A program made the position numbers and the translations under genes. A stretch of 40,697 nucleotides of DNA from a virus. Where the stretch lies: positions 1 through 40,697 of IMG/VR virus record IMGVR_UViG_3300018891_000032; one strand, 5' to 3'. The notes under the pieces are model-generated. The model worked only from the letters and a program-made list of their open reading frames with translations, was not told the DNA's origin and made no database searches. Shown piece by piece: positions 38,158 through 40,697 of the stretch. Positions within the stretch are counted from its first letter, which is position 1, and each line of letters begins with the position of its first letter.

Positions 38158-40245
38158 TGCTGCATTGCGCGGTGTGGTGTTGCTCTGCGCTGTGTTGTGT
38201 TGCGCACTCGGAGGTGCCGTCATGTGAGCCATGAAAACGGTATGCTGCTCGTCACCTACCCGAAGCACGTTCAGTGCGTGGAAGCGTGGCATCTTGACAT
38301 AGTCCTCGACTGTATATGGTGCCAACTCCTCGGCAAGCTCCCGGAATGTTTTCTTGCTGGCACGGTAGATGTGGTAGTGGGGGCCTGCGCTACGGATGAT
38401 CTCGGCCAGATCGCTCGGAATCTGCTCCCAAGAGTGAAACATCCAAACGTAACCGACACGCCACTTACGGGACTCCACCGCAGCGGACTTCCAGGCGCGT
38501 GCCGAACGGAGGAACTGGTGCGGCTCGTCGTAGATCACAAAGAAGGGGAACTGTTTGGCCTCTTCGCGCAGCGTCATGGCCAAATCAATCTTCACGGACA
38601 GCAGGTTTACGATCAGATCAACTCCCTCGGGGCCGAGAGCAGTCTTCGGCACGTCGATGATGACAGCGTGCGGCTCCGACATGAGCGCGACCATGTCCAG
38701 CGAGTTGTCGGAATCGTAGCACTCCGCCAAGAACTCGTCGCCAAGGATGGTATCCAACCGGTTGAGGATGGGGGCCAGCACCTGCGCGCGCCGTCCGTCG
38801 GTCATCCGCCCGAAGTCCTCCAGCGTGGTCCGGTGGATACCCGGCGTCATTCCGGCCACCAGCTCCTCCCGGTAGTTTTCGTCCTCGAAGATGCGGAGCA
38901 CTTCGGACAGCCGGGGGGTCCGCATGGCCATGATTGCCGCACGTAAGAACCGGGCCGTCTGCGCGCCGGCCTCGTCGGTGGCGGTGTTGAAGAAGCTGAT
39001 CACACTGTTAGCCAACCGGTTCTGAGCCCGCGGCGAATACCTCACCTCGCAAAAGTCCAAGGCAAACGGTACGGTGCCATCAATCCGAATCCTCTTTACC
39101 TTATCCGGAGGTAGCACAGCCTCAACCTCGTTTCCAATCTCCCCTTTGGCCGGGTCGATGCTGAGGGCGCCGAACCCGTTCTTGACCGCCTCCACGATCA
39201 GGTTGGCACCGTATCCCCGCGTCTTCCCCGATCCCATGCCGCCGATGACCACCCGGGGCAAGCACAGCTCGTCGTGGTTGTCGGTTGGCATGTACACTTC
39301 ATACTCTCCGTCCTTTTGTTCAACTGTACCCAGTTTCATCCCGCCCCGTCGTACTTCCGCCGGTGCCTTTGATTCCCGCTGCGACTTGGCGGCCACTCCC
39401 ATGTACTCTTCCTGCAGTGACCTGGGCGGCAACTGGATCAGTCGGCCGATCTCCGCTGGGGTGATAATGTCGCGGCGCGAGGATAAAAAGGGGACGGCGA
39501 TCCGCCGGGCGCGCGCATCGCGCAGAAAACGTTTCAGCCGCCACCCGGGCACTCGGCGGGCATCCAGCTGGTTGTCTCCGTTCAGGCTGGCTAGGGCAGC
39601 GCATAAGCCCCGACCAAGGCGCTGCCGTCGGCGCGGGTCGGCCGAGCGGACGAGCACCCGGATGGCAAAGTCAAAGCCCTGGTCGGCCAGTTTCTGCTCG
39701 GTCGCCTCGGACAAGTGACCGAACTTCCGCCAGCCTCTCGGTTTGTACCCGCGATCGAACTCCCGCCGGTCCGTCGCCGCATCTTTCCACCAGTCCGGCT
39801 CGGCCGCCTGAAACCCAAACTGCACGACGGCATAATCTTCTTCGCGGAACTGCCGGGATAGTTCCAGCAGTTGGGGGAGGGGGGCCAACTTGCGCCGATC
39901 CGTGGAGAGTGAGAGGAAATGGGGAAACCGTAGGCGAAGTTGCCAACCATCCGTGTCAGGGCCAAACGGGGCCAGATGATCATCCTCTGCCGGCTCTAGC
40001 ACGGCGGTCGGCCATGTCGCCTCCACCTGTTGCTGCGCCAGCTCAGCGGTGTGATCCGGGGTAGCCATCCGGATCTCGTACTGGTCCCGGGCTATGATGG
40101 TCTCCCAGAAAATGCGCTCCCGTTCCGGCCAGCGCCACCTTCTGGCAGCCGCAGCTATAAGATCCACGATCTCCTGATACCCGTCAGCCAGCGGTGCCGC
40201 GAAATACTCCACATCTTCGTTGGTCGTGGAGAGGCGCGGGACCAC
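38155..40245 (-). CDS. Conjugation-type P-loop ATPase (VirB4/TraD/TraG-like)
   Basis: A 696-aa ATPase from GTG 40245. Walker A GGMGSGKT at about 335-342 and Walker B FFVIYDEPHQF at about 568-578. The SIDPAKGEIGNEVE segment and WMFHSWEQIPSDL sensor-like region fit a coupling or secretion ATPase of a Gram-positive conjugation system. The frame is open further upstream to 40593 but that part overlaps the next gene and lacks good sequence, so the shorter start is preferred. GC-rich, unlike the AT-rich island. It needs an upstream membrane partner, and the next gene may be one. Confidence 0.75.
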   Translation of the reverse strand: MVPRLSTTNEDVEYFAAPLADGYQEIVDLIAAAARRWRWPERERIFWETIIARDQYEIRMATPDHTAELAQQQVEATWPTAVLEPAEDDHLAPFGPDTDGWQLRLRFPHFLSLSTDRRKLAPLPQLLELSRQFREEDYAVVQFGFQAAEPDWWKDAATDRREFDRGYKPRGWRKFGHLSEATEQKLADQGFDFAIRVLVRSADPRRRQRLGRGLCAALASLNGDNQLDARRVPGWRLKRFLRDARARRIAVPFLSSRRDIITPAEIGRLIQLPPRSLQEEYMGVAAKSQRESKAPAEVRRGGMKLGTVEQKDGEYEVYMPTDNHDELCLPRVVIGGMGSGKTRGYGANLIVEAVKNGFGALSIDPAKGEIGNEVEAVLPPDKVKRIRIDGTVPFALDFCEVRYSPRAQNRLANSVISFFNTATDEAGAQTARFLRAAIMAMRTPRLSEVLRIFEDENYREELVAGMTPGIHRTTLEDFGRMTDGRRAQVLAPILNRLDTILGDEFLAECYDSDNSLDMVALMSEPHAVIIDVPKTALGPEGVDLIVNLLSVKIDLAMTLREEAKQFPFFVIYDEPHQFLRSARAWKSAAVESRKWRVGYVWMFHSWEQIPSDLAEIIRSAGPHYHIYRASKKTFRELAEELAPYTVEDYVKMPRFHALNVLRVGDEQHTVFMAHMTAPPSAQHNTAQSNTTPRNAA

Positions 40246-40262
40246 TCTGACAACGGACCAAC

Positions 40263-40697
40263 CTACTTTTGTAGAAACGTCGACTGTATCCCTGCTTGGA
40301 TCGCGTCGTTCAACATCGCCCCCAGGAAGTACAGGAGCAGCACCATCGATGGTACCAGTGCCGTCCCCAGTATTATGCCGCCAGCCGTCATGAGTGTTAT
40401 CCTGCCGAACCGACGTTGGAAGATAACCATCACGATCCCGGCAAGAAGCCCGAGCGTCCCGATTACAAGCGCCAGACCTTGGAGTGTCCCGAACATCGGG
40501 CTGAAACTGCCCCACATCTTTAGAACGGATGCCATGCTCCCGTTGTCCGCCGCCGCTGGCGCTGCGGTCATCAAGCTGCCCGCGACCGTCCATAGCGTGA
40601 TCGCGAGCTGCGATAACTTTGGGTTTGGTTTCACTACCACCACCCGTTCACATCCGGCCGCCGGTACTAAAGGCACGCCATTGATACGCACGATCAT
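40263..40697 (-). CDS. Small membrane protein of the conjugation cluster (TrbC/VirB2-like)
   Basis: At least 144 aa; the ATG at the window edge may be the start, or the gene may begin beyond it. It has a signal-like segment (about 30-50, ending near APAAAD) and two long hydrophobic helices (about 70-93 and 98-125). This fits a pilin/TrbC-VirB2-like or other conjugation membrane protein. It lies 17 bp upstream of the ATPase gene in the same direction. Confidence 0.55.
   Translation of the reverse strand: MIVRINGVPLVPAAGCERVVVVKPNPKLSQLAITLWTVAGSLMTAAPAAADNGSMASVLKMWGSFSPMFGTLQGLALVIGTLGLLAGIVMVIFQRRFGRITLMTAGGIILGTALVPSMVLLLYFLGAMLNDAIQAGIQSTFLQK

Noticed and set aside
38140-39718. Long plus-strand frames antisense to the ATPase
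   Set aside because: Typical shadow frames in GC-rich DNA; the minus-strand ATPase has clear Walker motifs.
40246-40593. N-terminal extension of the ATPase
   Set aside because: It overlaps a membrane protein gene in another frame and has low-complexity, non-domain sequence.
1-40697. CRISPR arrays, rRNA, tRNA, insertion sequences, integrase
   Set aside because: Read on both strands; no regular repeat-spacer array, tRNA cloverleaf, transposase or integrase was seen.

Overview
The window looks like a temperate, contractile-tailed (myovirus-type) prophage of a Gram-positive, moderately GC-rich Bacillales host (Paenibacillaceae/Alicyclobacillaceae-like is a guess). The host type is inferred from strong GGAGG ribosome binding sites, frequent GTG/TTG starts, sigma-A-like promoters, Bacillus-type LexA boxes, and PBSX/SPP1-like phage genes. 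After the prophage comes AT-rich accessory DNA, then GC-rich DNA with a conjugation-type ATPase. No integrase and no att pair are visible, so prophage ends and left context are not defined here.

Layout. 1-1.4 kb: lysogeny switch, with an ImmA/IrrE-type protease and repressor leftward and a Cro-like protein rightward. The switch region holds four related 15-bp operators. 1.4-11.1 kb: rightward early region with small unknown genes, an HTH protein, a YqaJ exonuclease/RecT annealase pair, a DnaD-like replication initiator with internal iterons, an antirepressor, RusA, two leftward small genes, an Ea22-like protein, an XtrA-like protein and a sigma-like late regulator. 11.2-12.4 kb: an AT-rich cassette with its own promoter and terminator, encoding a DndB-like DGQHR protein. 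12.4-30.8 kb: packaging, head, connector, tail sheath and tube, frameshift-type tail chaperone, tape measure, baseplate and fibre genes in the usual order. 30.9-32.2 kb: holin and amidase.

32.2-34.1 kb: two leftward cell-envelope or secreted proteins and an AlpA/excisionase-like protein, with large intergenic regions that may carry small RNAs. 34.5-37.6 kb: a compact AT-rich three-gene operon of unrecognised proteins ending in a four-helix membrane protein with a soluble C-terminal domain. This is the best candidate for an undescribed system, possibly defence or lysogenic conversion. 37.7-38.1 kb: a small gene behind a LexA-like box, then a possible structured RNA. 38.2-40.7 kb: leftward conjugation-type genes (P-loop ATPase and a small membrane protein), so the prophage or its accessory end borders an integrative/conjugative or plasmid region.

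How the parts work together: the repressor probably binds the operators to shut both divergent promoters. DNA damage would activate ImmA-type cleavage, and a LexA-like box lies just upstream of immA. Early genes then replicate and recombine the DNA, the sigma-like protein probably turns on the late genes, and holin plus amidase release the particles.
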